Shown here piece by piece: positions 26,801-35,783 of a stretch of DNA of 46,685 nt. The notes beneath the pieces were generated by a model. The model was given only the letters and a program-made list of their open reading frames with translations. It was not told the origin of the DNA and ran no database searches. The position numbers were made by a program, and so were the translations under genes. Within the stretch, counting starts at the first letter, position 1. Every line of letters begins with the position of its first letter. This stretch comes from Micrococcales bacterium (lineage in GTDB: Bacteria > Actinomycetota > Actinomycetes > Actinomycetales > Cellulomonadaceae): assembly GCA_009779195.1 (NCBI GenBank), contig WRET01000020.1:1-46685 (forward strand). The letters run 5' to 3'.

Positions 26801-27166
26801 GGCCGGTAGCCGCCACAGCCGTGCTGTGGCGTTGGCGGTGGTCGTGCCGGCGCCGCGGCGTCGTGCCCGGGTGTAGGTGGGGGTGCGTCGCACGCGGAAC
26901 ACCCCGGCGTTGACCTCGAACACCACATCGACGAAGGTCTCGTCCGACGGGCCGGCGAAGGCCGAACGCAGGCGGTCCTCGCAGGTCGTCTCGTAACCGA
27001 GCTTGCCGTACAGCCCGAACACGAGAGCGTCGATGAGCGTGGACTTACCCGCCCCGGTCGGACCTTCGAGCAAGAACAGCCCGTCCGCCCCGAGCCGGGC
27101 CACGTCCACGGTGTAGCGGTCGGCGAACGGGCCGAGCGCTGCGATGGTCATGGAGTGCAGCTGCAT
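23804..27166 (-). CDS. sbcC: SbcC, exonuclease subunit (Rad50-like SMC ATPase)
   Basis: 1120 residues. N-terminus MQLHSMTIAALGPF is the usual SbcC opening. Walker A is GPTGAGKST (35-43). The middle is a long Ala-rich coiled coil broken by the zinc hook CPVCG (635-639), where two SbcC arms join through one zinc. The C-terminal ATPase half has the ABC signature LSGGEAFYVSLCLALGLA (from 1024) and Walker B LGTLFVDEGFGS (D1059, E1060). With SbcD it forms the ATP-driven nuclease that cleaves DNA hairpins and processes double-strand ends and stalled forks. Its ATG is one base past the TGA of sbcD (TGACATG), so the two are translationally coupled. All key motifs are intact and length is in the normal range. 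Confidence 0.95.
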   Translation of the reverse strand: MQLHSMTIAALGPFADRYTVDVARLGADGLFLLEGPTGAGKSTLIDALVFGLYGKLGYETTCEDRLRSAFAGPSDETFVDVVFEVNAGVFRVRRTPTYTRARRRGAGTTTANATARLWRLPATWADAVAGAGDDEDPLVVLDRTGEPLATRLDEVGQRVVDLVGLEREQFVQTVVLPQGEFARFLRARPEHRRELLGRIFGTEVYERLAERLAEMRRTGEQSVREARAALLEATARLVGAARLDSYDLDVQPGGPASGGPSTAIQLPEPEPAGPPFPADREPHGLVQAVAELVPVRVKDASVLVAGVHQLVDPVTTSCEQAATVTTTQAATARAAAVEAAHELAEHERLTARVAERDRLRARAATLAADADAQAARVARLAAARSAREVAGLLSQAEAAQTQVVSATRAAAQAHQCAPAEVRAGIDCAHLQDPGSGSGPWAGTHRHGPGAATQPDQPHGPQVHTSAGPLTTVDDRSAALDEAVNHLLDVHTTAVAQVAALDPAARAEAGLHDARLAVAALTTALADATTATTQADEQAAARPPARAQLAEQVAQARVTAAGTPAAEQTLAQAQVLVGTLDDLASARADLAAAHQALTDAQDAARQAVAHEAALRQARIANLAGELATTLVADTPCPVCGALDHPAPAALSADHVDAAGVDHAETRRRALEQAAEEQGRTTVRLDERVAALAAQAGDHTPTTAADALACANDALAKCRRAADALVAGEEALVVFDAEAAAAEDHRRDLAEHRTTTSAALDVAADRLASDETTVAQARGDHVSVAARQEAASSNAAAAVRLANALRDLAAAWRSADRTTTDLADALSARDLQSADAARAALLTPGDLAALERSITDHTTATTHVAAGLDELADLDDDLTGEQLAERTAAATLAATTTSDVAGAAEARAAVAAQVRTDVVAAADQVFTAARDVADTVTANAPVTRMAGLVSGQGADNARHLSLATYVLARRFADVTAAANERLTAISGGHYALVPSGDKEAVAARTTGLAMRVVDHWTGTQRDPRTLSGGEAFYVSLCLALGLADVVGAEAGGISLGTLFVDEGFGSLDAEVLDQVLTELSRLRAGGRTVAVVSHVETLKQAIADRIEVRITPEGPSTLRVVP

Positions 27167-27167
27167 G

Positions 27168-28352
27168 TCAGGCGGCCCTCTGGGCTGCGAGGACGTCTTC
27201 GTACGCGCTACGCAGCACCGCCAGCTCGGCGTCGGACGGGCCGCTGCCGGTCACATGCGCGACGAAATCCCCAGCGACCTGCACCGGGTCAGCCCCAGGG
27301 CGTTGCGCCGGAGGCACCGCCGACCGCAACGTGCACGAAGCCGCCTCGTCTTCGGCCTGTGGTGTGTGGTCGGCCACCAGCAGGTGCGCGAACCGCCGCC
27401 TCAGCCGCGCGACCATGTCGGGCGGACGAGCCGGGTCGGTCACGCGGACTTTGAGCCAGTGGTCGGCGAACGGCTCCCCCGCTGCTCCCAGCAGGTCGTC
27501 CAGGCGTCCGCTCACCTGCGACATCGTCCGCGGGACTGGGGTCGGCACCAACGTCGTACGGACCCGGTGCCCTCGGCGGTGCGCCTGGCGCGCGTCCAGC
27601 TCGACCAGCACCGACGACTTGGGCTCGGTCTCGACGAACGAGTACGCCAAGGGCGACCCGCTGTAACGCATCACTGTCCCGGTTGGTCCAACGACCTCCT
27701 GCGGTGAGTGCAGGTGCCCCAACGCCACATAGTCCACGCCACCGAAGACCTCCGCCGGGACGCTGTCGCTGCCCCCCACCTGGATGTCTCGCTCGGACTG
27801 CGACAACAACCCACCAGTGACGAACGCGTGCGCCACCACCACCGACCGCACCCCTGGCCTGCTGGCCAGGTCGGTGCGGACCCGGTCCATGGCAGCGCCG
27901 AGCACCGCCTCGTGCGACCGCTCAGGCAGCTGGTCGCCGACGGCCAGCTGGTGGCGGGCCGTGGTCGGGTCCAGGTACGGCACCGGGTAGACCACCACGT
28001 CGTCGGCCAGCACCACCGGCTCGGCCAACGCCGCCACCCGCGTGCGCACCCGCACCCGTTCGCGCATGAGCGCCGCCCCGAACCCCAGCCGTGTCGCCGA
28101 GTCGTGGTTGCCTGGTGTCACCACGACCGTCGTGTGGTCGGCCAACCTCGCCAGCAGGTCCGACAGCAGGTCCACGGCTTCGACGGGTGGGACTGCCCGG
28201 TCGAACACGTCCCCGGCGACGAGCACCGCGTCCACCTGCTCGGCGCGCACCACCTCGACCAGGTGGTCACCGAACGCCGCCTGGTGCTCGACCAGGTCGA
28301 CGCGGTGCAGGCACCGCCCCAGGTGCCAGTCCGACGTGTGCAGCAGCCGCAT
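27168..28352 (-). CDS. sbcD: SbcD, exonuclease subunit (Mre11-like phosphoesterase)
   Basis: 394 residues from ATG 28352; an in-frame start at 28424 adds 24 residues without family support. Calcineurin-like metal-binding motifs in order: HTSDWHLG (4-11), VAGDVFDRA, VTPGNHDSA, VVVAHAF and VALGHLHSPQ. These supply the Asp, His and Asn ligands for two Mn ions. The C-terminal part carries the cap that contacts DNA and SbcC. First gene of the sbcD-sbcC pair. Promoter: TACGGT 7 nt before the ATG, with no ribosome binding site, so probably leaderless. Confidence 0.95.
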   Translation of the reverse strand: MRLLHTSDWHLGRCLHRVDLVEHQAAFGDHLVEVVRAEQVDAVLVAGDVFDRAVPPVEAVDLLSDLLARLADHTTVVVTPGNHDSATRLGFGAALMRERVRVRTRVAALAEPVVLADDVVVYPVPYLDPTTARHQLAVGDQLPERSHEAVLGAAMDRVRTDLASRPGVRSVVVAHAFVTGGLLSQSERDIQVGGSDSVPAEVFGGVDYVALGHLHSPQEVVGPTGTVMRYSGSPLAYSFVETEPKSSVLVELDARQAHRRGHRVRTTLVPTPVPRTMSQVSGRLDDLLGAAGEPFADHWLKVRVTDPARPPDMVARLRRRFAHLLVADHTPQAEDEAASCTLRSAVPPAQRPGADPVQVAGDFVAHVTGSGPSDAELAVLRSAYEDVLAAQRAA

Positions 28353-28359
28353 GTCCCAG

Positions 28360-28365
28360 ACCGTA
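28360..28365 (-). promoter_or_regulatory. -10 box (TACGGT) of sbcDC, leaderless
   Basis: TACGGT on the minus strand, seven bases, then ATG 28352. Confidence 0.45.
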
Positions 28366-28576
28366 CGGCCAACCACCCACACGCTCAGCCACGACACCCC
28401 CGGCGGAGCCGACACCCCCGACACCCCGGGCGGACCCGATGGCTGCGGACCCGAAACGTCCTACGAGGTCAGCGCCCCATCGCCCGGACGTCGTGCTGTC
28501 ACAGGGTGAGGCAGCGCGAAGGCCAGGTGTGCAGTTGCGGGTTGTCAGTGGGCGGCGTACCGCACCGGCGGACCGT

Positions 28577-28912
28577 CTACTCTCCGGCGGTCTTGACAAG
28601 GCCAGCGAGGCCGACGAGCGCCAGGGTGCTCAGCAGCACACGCTCAGGGTCGTACAAGGTCAGGTCGACGCCAGCCTCCTGCATCGCACGGGCCAGCTGG
28701 ATGACGAAAGCGACCCCGGAGGAGTCGACGAAGGTGGCCGCAGAAGCGTCCAGGACCACGGGCATCCCGCCCATGAGAGCCAGGCCCATGGAGTCGGAGG
28801 CTTGTTGGCGAAGCGCTGAGTCAATGGCTCCGACCAGGCAAACCCTGGTCTGATCCTGGCGGTGGTTGACCAAGATCGCCCCGGAGATGGTCCGGTCCTT
28901 CAGATCCGTCAT
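28577..28912 (-). CDS. STAS-domain anti-sigma factor antagonist
   Basis: 111 residues from ATG 28912 (GGAG 7 nt upstream); the longer in-frame start at 29014 is not supported. The STAS pattern is clear: VCLVGAIDSAL early, PVVLDASAATFVDSSGVAFVI in the middle, then VDLTLYDPERVLLSTLALVGL. In SpoIIAA/RsbV proteins the Ser in D-S-S-G is phosphorylated by the anti-sigma kinase, and the unphosphorylated form releases the sigma factor. No kinase or sigma gene is adjacent, so the partner is unknown. Stand-alone gene between sbcD and a divergent membrane gene. Confidence 0.85.
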   Translation of the reverse strand: MTDLKDRTISGAILVNHRQDQTRVCLVGAIDSALRQQASDSMGLALMGGMPVVLDASAATFVDSSGVAFVIQLARAMQEAGVDLTLYDPERVLLSTLALVGLAGLVKTAGE

Positions 28913-29316
28913 CTTGCCGCTCCGTTCGAGCCGCTGTGCTGGTGTGGGCCGCCGCGTTGCGTCGCTTCCAGGTGTCAACTCTGCCACCGATCTGGGCTCA
29001 AAGGCAGGGTCCAAAGTGTGAGGAGACCGTGAACGCCGTCATTCATCCGTAGGTTGGCTGGTCCGGGAGTAGTCACAAGAGGTTCTCCAGCGTGTCGCTC
29101 GGCGTGTCGTGCACGAGTTCGGTCGTCAAAACGCGGACGAATCCCGACAGCCCCGGCACCTAACCGTGTCGCCCACCCGGGTCACAGTGCCCCGAACGGC
29201 CGACCAACCGTACACGTCCGGCTCACAGCCTCGGCTCTGCCGCGCGGGGCGCAACCAACCCCGGCACCATGGGCGCGGGCGCTGAGGTGCGTGCGGGGCC
29301 AAGACCCGGAGGTACC
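28913..29316. other. about 400-bp gap between divergent genes
   Basis: Upstream regions of the STAS gene (minus) and the DUF1361 gene (plus). A TTGACA matching the -35 consensus reads on the minus strand at 28978-28973, but no good -10 follows at 16-18 bp. No ORF or RNA recognised. Confidence 0.5.
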
Positions 29317-30033
29317 GTGCTCCAGAGCCTGCTCATCGGTGTCGTTGCCCTGTTCACCTTGGCGGTGGTGCTGGTCGTGGCTCGCGGGCCGCTGTTCGGC
29401 ACGCGGATCTACCGTCCGATGCTGTGGAACCTGGCGTTGTCGCTGGCACCGCTGTTCGTGCTGTTCGTGGCGATGGTGCTGTGGGCGGTGGCCACAGCCT
29501 TGGGGGCGTACGTGGTCGCGGGAACGGTCGTGGCGGTCGGCGCCGTGGCGTGGCTGCTCATGCTGCCCAACGCGGCGTACCTGGTCACCGAGCTGAACCT
29601 CAACCACCGGCGCCCCGGCGAGAAAGTGCCTGAGTGGTACGACGTGCTGTCGGTGCTCGTCCTGGCCATGTCCGGGGTGCTGACCACGGTGCTCAACGTG
29701 TTCGTCGTGCAGGTGGAGTACATGGTGGTGCGTTTCGGTGACACCGCTGCTCCGCTGGTCAGCACCGAGATGCGGGTGATGGGTGGCGTGGTGCTGGTGC
29801 TGGTCTCCTTCGGGGTGTGGATGGGCCGCAACATCCGGGTCAACTCCTGGGACGTGCTGCGCCCGTGGCGGTTCGCCGCCCGGGTCCTCGCCCACCTGCG
29901 CACCCAGGGGACCGCGCTCAACGCCTTGGGTTTCACCGTCGTCGCCACACTGTTCTTCGCCACGATGTACCTGGTCATCGTCGGTCCCGTCATCGAGGGC
30001 CTGGTCCTCATCGAGGCCCTGCGCGGGGGGTGA
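29317..30033 (+). CDS. DUF1361 integral membrane protein
   Basis: 238 residues from GTG 29317 (GGAGG 4 nt upstream), which starts directly at the first helix (MLQSLLIGVVALFTLAVVLVV). Six to seven hydrophobic helices. Family features: WLLMLPNAAYLVTELNLNHR, PEWYDVLSVLVLAMSGVL and GVWMGRNIRVNSWDVLRP, which match the conserved P-N-x-x-Y and R-x-N-S-W-D sections of DUF1361. Function of the family is not known. It ends 25 bp before the hrpA start, but hrpA has its own -10 box. Confidence 0.85.
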   Translation: MLQSLLIGVVALFTLAVVLVVARGPLFGTRIYRPMLWNLALSLAPLFVLFVAMVLWAVATALGAYVVAGTVVAVGAVAWLLMLPNAAYLVTELNLNHRRPGEKVPEWYDVLSVLVLAMSGVLTTVLNVFVVQVEYMVVRFGDTAAPLVSTEMRVMGGVVLVLVSFGVWMGRNIRVNSWDVLRPWRFAARVLAHLRTQGTALNALGFTVVATLFFATMYLVIVGPVIEGLVLIEALRGG

Positions 30034-30046
30034 GGCCTGCGGCGTG

Positions 30047-30052
30047 GACAAT
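30047..30052 (+). promoter_or_regulatory. -10 box (GACAAT) of hrpA, leaderless
   Basis: GACAAT, six bases, then GTG 30059; no Shine-Dalgarno. This decides for 30059 over the upstream in-frame GTG at 30044. Confidence 0.4.
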
Positions 30053-30058
30053 GGACCA

Positions 30059-33000
30059 GTGCCTGGACAGCCACGACGAGCACGCGGCCAGCTGGCTGCG
30101 GCGCGCGCCAAGGTCGTGCTCGGTCCCATCACCTACCCCGAAGAGCTGCCGGTCAGCGCCATGCGCGCCCAGATCGCCTCAGCAGTCGCAGCGCACCCGG
30201 TCGTTGTCGTCTCAGGGGAGACAGGGTCGGGCAAGACCACACAGCTGCCCAAGATCTGCCTCGAGCTCGGACGTGGGCGCGCCGGCCAGATCGGGCACAC
30301 CCAGCCCCGCAGGATCGCCGCGCGCGCCGTGGCCGAGCGGGTCGCTGCCGAGCTGGGCACTGCTGTGGGTCAGGCAGTGGGCTATCAGGTGAGGTTCACT
30401 GACACCTCGTGTGACAACACCCTGGTCAGGGTCATGACTGATGGAATCTTGCTCGCACAGGTCCAGCGGGACCCGATGCTGCGTGCCTACGACACGATCA
30501 TCGTCGACGAGGCCCACGAACGGTCCCTGAACATCGACTTCCTCCTCGGCTACCTCACCGACCTGCTGCCGCGGCGCGACGACCTCAAGGTCATCATCAC
30601 CTCCGCGACGATCGACTCAGCCAAGTTCGCCGCCCACTTCGGCACCCCCGGCTCCCCCGCCCCGGTGGTCGAGGTCACTGGGCGCACCTACCCCGTGGAG
30701 GTCCGCTACCGGCCTCTGGCTCCTGAACCGCCGTCCGACGACCCGGACGAGACGCAGGGTCCGCTGCCGCCTCGTCCGTCGAAGGCGAAGCCTGGACGAC
30801 GACCCAGTCCCCAACGGGCCAAGAGCCCGGCCCAGCCCCCAGACCGCGACCTCATGACCGCGATCTGCGAAGCCGTGGACGAGCTCGTCGCGCAAGGCCC
30901 CGGCGACATCTTGGTGTTCACCAGCGGAGAACGAGAGATCCGCGACGCCACCGACGCCCTGCGCACCTGGCTGGGGCCCCGCGCCACCGACCCGCGCCAC
31001 CCGGGGGCGGTCGACCTGCTGCCGCTGTACGCGCGGCTGTCCGCGGCTGAGCAGCACCGGGTGTTCGAGCCCCACACGAGACGTCGGGTGGTGCTGGCCA
31101 CGAACGTCGCCGAGACGTCGCTGACCGTCCCTGGGGTGCGGTACGTCGTCGACCCGGGCACCGCGCGGATATCTCGGTACTCCAAGACCACCAAGGTCCA
31201 GCGTCTGCCGATCGAGGCGATCTCCCAGGCCAGCGCCGACCAACGTGCAGGACGGTGCGGACGTGTCGCCGACGGGATCGCAGTGCGGCTGTACTCGGCC
31301 GACGACTACGCCGGGCGCCCGCAGTTCACCGAACCGGAGATCTTGCGCACGTCCTTGGCGTCGGTGATCTTGCAGATGGTCGCCGTCGGTGTGGTGTCCA
31401 CACCTGACGACGTCGCCCAGTTTCCTTTCGTGGACCCCCCTGATGTGCGGGCGGTACGTGACGGGGTCGCGCTGCTCACCGAGCTCGGGGCCCTGTCGGC
31501 CGGCAACAAGACCGAGGGCGGCTCACGGGGCGAAGGGAAGGTCAGGTTGACCGATGTCGGGCGGGCGCTGGCGCGGCTGCCGGTGGACCCACGGCTGGCG
31601 CGGATGGTGGTCGAGGCCGGGCGGCGGGGGGTGGCCCGCGAGGTGGTGGTGATCGCGGCGGCGCTGTCGGTCACCGACCCGCGCGAACGGCCGGCCGAAG
31701 AGCGTGAGGCTGCTGACGCGTTGCACCGGCGGTTCGTCGACCCCACGTCTGACCTGCTCGGGTACCTGAACTTGTGGACGTGGCTGCGCGAACGGCGCCG
31801 TGAGCTGTCGTCCACGGCGCTGCGGCGCAAAGTCCGGGGCGAATACCTGCACTACCTGCGCATACGCGAGTGGCAAGATGTCGTGGCCCAGCTGCGCGAG
31901 CTGTGCGCCGAGCTGGGGATCGACGCCAGAGGGGCGCCTCGTCCTGTGGCGGCACAGGTTCTGGCGGCGCCGGGCACGACGGGCAAGAAAGGCAAGAGGC
32001 GTGGGGGAGCCCGTGAGCAGACGGCTCAGACCGCTGTGCCTGACCAGACCGCTGTGCCTGAGCAGACAACCTGGTCGTGGGACGCCGACAGCATCCACCA
32101 GGCGGTGCTGTCCGGGTTGCTCTCGCAGGTTGGTGTGCAAGAGGTCCCCAAGGCGCCGGACAAGCAGGGTGGCCGGCGCCAGCGTGTGGAGTACCTGGGT
32201 GCGCGTGGGGCGAGGTTCGCGTTGTGGCCAGCCTCTGCTCTGGCCCGGCAACCCGCAGCGTGGGTGATGGCCGCCGAGCTCGTCGACACCTCGCGCCTGT
32301 GGGCCCGTGATGTGGCGCGGATCCGTCCGGAGTGGGCCGAAGAGCTCGGGGCGCACCTGGTCAAACGTGTCTACGCCGACCCTGGGTGGGCCAAACGCCA
32401 GGGTGCGGCGACGGTCACGGAGAAAGTGTTCTTGTACGGGGTGCCGTTGGTCGCTGACCGCAGGGTGCTGCTGGCCAAGACCGACCCGCAGACCGCACGC
32501 GAGCTGTTCGTCCGCCATGCCCTGGTCGACGGTGAGTGGAACACCCACCACCGGTTCTGGGCGGAGAACCAGCGTCTGCTCGCCGAGGCTGAAGCCTTGG
32601 AGGCGCGCACCCGTCGTCGGGACCTGCTGGCCGACGACGAGACCATCGTCGACTTCTACGACGAACGGGTCCCCGACCACGTCGTGTCGGTCCGCCACTT
32701 CGACCGGTGGTGGAACGCCACCCGTCGTGACCAGCCCGACCTGTTGACCTTCACCCGTGAGCTGCTGCTCGGGCCTGAGGCCGCCGACGTGGACGCCACC
32801 GCGTTCCCCACCGTGTGGCCAGCCGGCGAGACCCGCCTGACCATGACCTACCACTTCGACCCTGGTGGGGCTGCCGACGGTGTGGCGGTGCTGGTCCCTG
32901 TGGCCACGTTGCCCCGGCTGGACCCGGACCCGTTCACCTGGTTGGTCCCGGGCCTGCGCCGCGAGCTGGTCACCGCGACGATCCGCGCCCTGCCCAAACC

Positions 33001-34276
33001 GTTGCGCGTCGCGCTGGTACCCGCCCCGGACACCGCCGGGGCAGTCGTGGAGTGGCTGGAGGACCACGATGCCACCGGCACGTTCCACGAGGCGTTCTCC
33101 CAGGGCGTGGCGGCGGTCCGTGACGTCCTCGTCCCTGGCGACGCTTTCGACGACGACAAGCTGCCCGCTCATCTGCGGATCACCTTCCGGGTGGTCGACG
33201 AGACCGGGGTCGTCCTCGCCGAAGGCAAAGACCTGCGCTTCCTGCAGCGCCAGCTGGCCACCGTGGCCCAAGACGCCGTCTCCCACGCGGTACGCACCGC
33301 TGTGCGCACCGCGATGGACGAAGCCCGTGGCATCCCCTCCCCCGCTGCGGTCGCCCGTGCCAGACCCAGCACGCCAGACCCGGCTGGCCCGGTCGCGGTG
33401 GACCTGGAGCAGACCGGTCTGACGTCCTGGCCCCGCCTGGGCGGACCGTTGCCCGTCGAGGTGACCGCCCCCGGCCCCGCAGGCCCTGTGCGCGGGTATC
33501 CGGCCCTGGCCGACGAGCAGGGGACCGTAGCCGTACGGGTCCTGGCCGACGAGCACCTCGCCGCCGCCTCGCACCGCGAAGGCCTGCGCCGGTTGCTCGT
33601 CGCCGACGTGGGTCTGCCCACCGCGCGTGTGACCACCCGCTGGACCGGCACCCAAGCCCTGGTCCTGGCCGCGTCGCCCTACCCGAGCACCCCGGCACTG
33701 GTCACCGACGTGCAGCTGGCCGCCGTGGACGCCCTGCTGCCCGACGACGTGACGTCCATCCGTGACGCCGACGCCTACGCAGCGGTGCGCGCCGACATCC
33801 GCCAGCGTCTCGAAGACCAGGTCCACACCGTGGTGGCAACGGTGGTCGACATCCTGGCCGCCTGGCGCGAGCTCGACGCCGCTGTGCGTGCCACCACGAG
33901 CCTGGCACTGGTCGCCACTGCCGCCGATATCCGTGACCAGCAACACCACCTCGTCTACGACGGTTTCGCGTCGGCCACCGGCCCGAAACACCTCACCCAC
34001 CTCGTGCGCTACCTACGCGCGGCCACCCACCGCCTCGAACGCGCCGAACGTGACCCCTACCGCGACCAAGCCCTGCACGCCCAGGTCCGCGAAGTCGCCG
34101 ACGAGGTGGGGGCTGTTCGCGGTGCCCTCCACTCCCCCGCAGCCCAACCCGCTCTGGCCGACCTGCGCTGGCAGCTCGAAGAGCTCCGTGTGTCCCTTTT
34201 TGCCCAACACCTGGGCACCCCCACCCCCATCTCCCCCCAACGCATCCGCAAAGCCCTCGCACACCTGCGCCCTTGA
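30059..34276 (+). CDS. hrpA: HrpA, DEAH-box ATP-dependent RNA helicase
   Basis: 1405 residues. SF2 DEAH motifs: GETGSGKTTQ (motif I, 53-62), TQPRRIAARAVAERVA (Ia), DEAH (150-153, motif II), ITSATID (III), TNVAETSLTVPGVRYVVD (V) and QRAGRCGRV (VI). Between the RecA-like lobes is a basic, Pro-rich insert (around EPPSDDPDETQ to SPAQPPDRD). The C-terminal half matches the HrpA-specific extension with the DUF3418 region (TMTYHFDPGGAADGV, LVPGLRRELVTATIRALPK, PAHLRITFRVVDETG). HrpA unwinds RNA and in E. coli rescues stalled ribosomes; that role here is by homology. All motifs intact. Alternative start GTG 30044. Confidence 0.95.
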   Translation: MPGQPRRARGQLAAARAKVVLGPITYPEELPVSAMRAQIASAVAAHPVVVVSGETGSGKTTQLPKICLELGRGRAGQIGHTQPRRIAARAVAERVAAELGTAVGQAVGYQVRFTDTSCDNTLVRVMTDGILLAQVQRDPMLRAYDTIIVDEAHERSLNIDFLLGYLTDLLPRRDDLKVIITSATIDSAKFAAHFGTPGSPAPVVEVTGRTYPVEVRYRPLAPEPPSDDPDETQGPLPPRPSKAKPGRRPSPQRAKSPAQPPDRDLMTAICEAVDELVAQGPGDILVFTSGEREIRDATDALRTWLGPRATDPRHPGAVDLLPLYARLSAAEQHRVFEPHTRRRVVLATNVAETSLTVPGVRYVVDPGTARISRYSKTTKVQRLPIEAISQASADQRAGRCGRVADGIAVRLYSADDYAGRPQFTEPEILRTSLASVILQMVAVGVVSTPDDVAQFPFVDPPDVRAVRDGVALLTELGALSAGNKTEGGSRGEGKVRLTDVGRALARLPVDPRLARMVVEAGRRGVAREVVVIAAALSVTDPRERPAEEREAADALHRRFVDPTSDLLGYLNLWTWLRERRRELSSTALRRKVRGEYLHYLRIREWQDVVAQLRELCAELGIDARGAPRPVAAQVLAAPGTTGKKGKRRGGAREQTAQTAVPDQTAVPEQTTWSWDADSIHQAVLSGLLSQVGVQEVPKAPDKQGGRRQRVEYLGARGARFALWPASALARQPAAWVMAAELVDTSRLWARDVARIRPEWAEELGAHLVKRVYADPGWAKRQGAATVTEKVFLYGVPLVADRRVLLAKTDPQTARELFVRHALVDGEWNTHHRFWAENQRLLAEAEALEARTRRRDLLADDETIVDFYDERVPDHVVSVRHFDRWWNATRRDQPDLLTFTRELLLGPEAADVDATAFPTVWPAGETRLTMTYHFDPGGAADGVAVLVPVATLPRLDPDPFTWLVPGLRRELVTATIRALPKPLRVALVPAPDTAGAVVEWLEDHDATGTFHEAFSQGVAAVRDVLVPGDAFDDDKLPAHLRITFRVVDETGVVLAEGKDLRFLQRQLATVAQDAVSHAVRTAVRTAMDEARGIPSPAAVARARPSTPDPAGPVAVDLEQTGLTSWPRLGGPLPVEVTAPGPAGPVRGYPALADEQGTVAVRVLADEHLAAASHREGLRRLLVADVGLPTARVTTRWTGTQALVLAASPYPSTPALVTDVQLAAVDALLPDDVTSIRDADAYAAVRADIRQRLEDQVHTVVATVVDILAAWRELDAAVRATTSLALVATAADIRDQQHHLVYDGFASATGPKHLTHLVRYLRAATHRLERAERDPYRDQALHAQVREVADEVGAVRGALHSPAAQPALADLRWQLEELRVSLFAQHLGTPTPISPQRIRKALAHLRP

Positions 34277-34382
34277 CGCTAGGACACGTCAGCGATCATC
34301 GTTAGTTCCAGCACTTGTGTCGCGTGCACGAAGTTCTTGACGGTCTGCAGCACTGGGCGGGCGCGTCGCGGCGTTGTCGTCG

Positions 34383-34401
34383 GCCTCACCTCCAGTGAGG
34401 C
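34383..34401 (+). terminator. 7-bp stem-loop between hrpA and the next gene
   Basis: GCCTCAC (34383-34389) and GTGAGGC (34395-34401) with a 5-nt loop, about 110 bp past the hrpA stop. No T-tract. Confidence 0.3.
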
Positions 34402-34484
34402 TCTCCACCTCCGCCTGGCGACACCCGCCCAGCACCACAACAGCTTCCCACACGCGACACCAGACCCAGAATGGAGCCGGGTTC

Positions 34485-35783
34485 ATGGTGAGCTTGTCGA
34501 CGATCCAACGGCCGAAAGTGCTGGTCGTGGCCGGGAGCGTCGCCCTGGTCGTGTGCGCTATTCCCCTGGTACGGGCCCTGGTCGACGGTGACGGGTACTG
34601 GTTGTGGCTCATGCTGCTGTCCACCGGACGGGCTGCGGCCACGGCCGTGGCAGTCTCGGCGCTGGCCACGATCATCGTCGGCATCATCTGGTGGGTGGAC
34701 GAGCGCCGCAGCGCCGCACGCTCCCAGACCTCCACGCAGTGGTTGGCGGAGGTGGGGCCACGTACCTCCACCTGGGCACCCAGATGGACGACTTTCGCAG
34801 GGCTGGTGTTCGTCGCCGTGGGGTTCGGGTTGGTGTTCGCCTCCGGAGGCCAAGACTGGGACGAGGCCCCGTGGGGTGCGCCCGAAGAGGTCGCACCGCT
34901 GGTCTCGCTGGTCAAGCTTGTCGGAGGGGTGCTCCTGCTCGCCGCGCCCGGCACAGTGATCGCCGGAGGGTTCTGGTGGCTCGCCCGCCTGCAGGCCGGT
35001 CGCGTCGTGGAACCCGTTGCGCCCGCCAGCGACAGCCCCGCAGACGCCGGCCCGGATTCCGAGCCACAACCCGCGCGGCGCAGCCCCAGCCAGCTCGCCA
35101 CCAGCGGCGCGACGAAGATGCGCAAGTGGCTGACCGGTCCTCTGCGGCGAACAGCGTGGCTCGGGCTCGTCGGGGCTGTGGTGGCCGCACTGGGTTCCGT
35201 GGTGGTCGTCGTGACGAACCTCGTCGGTGAAGTGGGCAACTTCCCTGGCAAGTACGACATCTCGCCGGAGGACGGCCTGCTGCGGTGCTGCACGTTCGCC
35301 CCCGCCGGGACCACCTTGACCGTCTGGTTCCTCGCCGGGGTCCTGGTGCTGTGGGTGGGTCTGACCGCCGTCGTGGTCGCCGCGTGGTGGTGGGACACCG
35401 AACGGCAGGACCGCCGCCCTCCGGCTCCCGCCTGGGTGGCCGACCTGGAACCAGCTGCCGCAGCCGCGCCGATCACCCGGGAGTTCCCCCGCACAGGCGC
35501 CCCACCCGAACCCGGCGAGGTCCACGCCGCGGCCCCCCAGGCCGTCCGGGTCGCCCCCCGCGCCTCCACGGCCCTGGTCCTGGCCATCAGTGGCCTGGTC
35601 GCCGCAGCCGTCGGCGTGGTGCTCACCATCACCCTCGACACCGAGCTCGTCGGCACCACCTTGTACGTCTACGGCGAGGGCCCGCTCCTGCTCGGCCTGG
35701 TCTTCCTGGTGCCCGTCGGCCTGGCCCTGGCAGCCAGCGGAGCACTGTGGTGGCTCACCCCCCGCCCCCAGCGCGGCCGCTGA
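34485..35783 (+). CDS. polytopic membrane protein, about eight helices
   Basis: 432 residues from ATG 34485 (GGAG 8 nt upstream); the longer in-frame ATG at 34374 would add a Ser/Thr/His-rich stretch with no ribosome site. About eight hydrophobic helices in four pairs, each pair ending in a Trp-rich boundary (GIIWWVDERR, GGFWWLARL, VAAWWWDTE, GALWWLTPR). This recurring hairpin-plus-WW pattern suggests internal duplication of a two-helix unit. Pro/Ala-rich loops join the pairs. I do not recognise the family and give no function. Probably monocistronic. Confidence 0.7.
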   Translation: MVSLSTIQRPKVLVVAGSVALVVCAIPLVRALVDGDGYWLWLMLLSTGRAAATAVAVSALATIIVGIIWWVDERRSAARSQTSTQWLAEVGPRTSTWAPRWTTFAGLVFVAVGFGLVFASGGQDWDEAPWGAPEEVAPLVSLVKLVGGVLLLAAPGTVIAGGFWWLARLQAGRVVEPVAPASDSPADAGPDSEPQPARRSPSQLATSGATKMRKWLTGPLRRTAWLGLVGAVVAALGSVVVVVTNLVGEVGNFPGKYDISPEDGLLRCCTFAPAGTTLTVWFLAGVLVLWVGLTAVVVAAWWWDTERQDRRPPAPAWVADLEPAAAAAPITREFPRTGAPPEPGEVHAAAPQAVRVAPRASTALVLAISGLVAAAVGVVLTITLDTELVGTTLYVYGEGPLLLGLVFLVPVGLALAASGALWWLTPRPQRGR

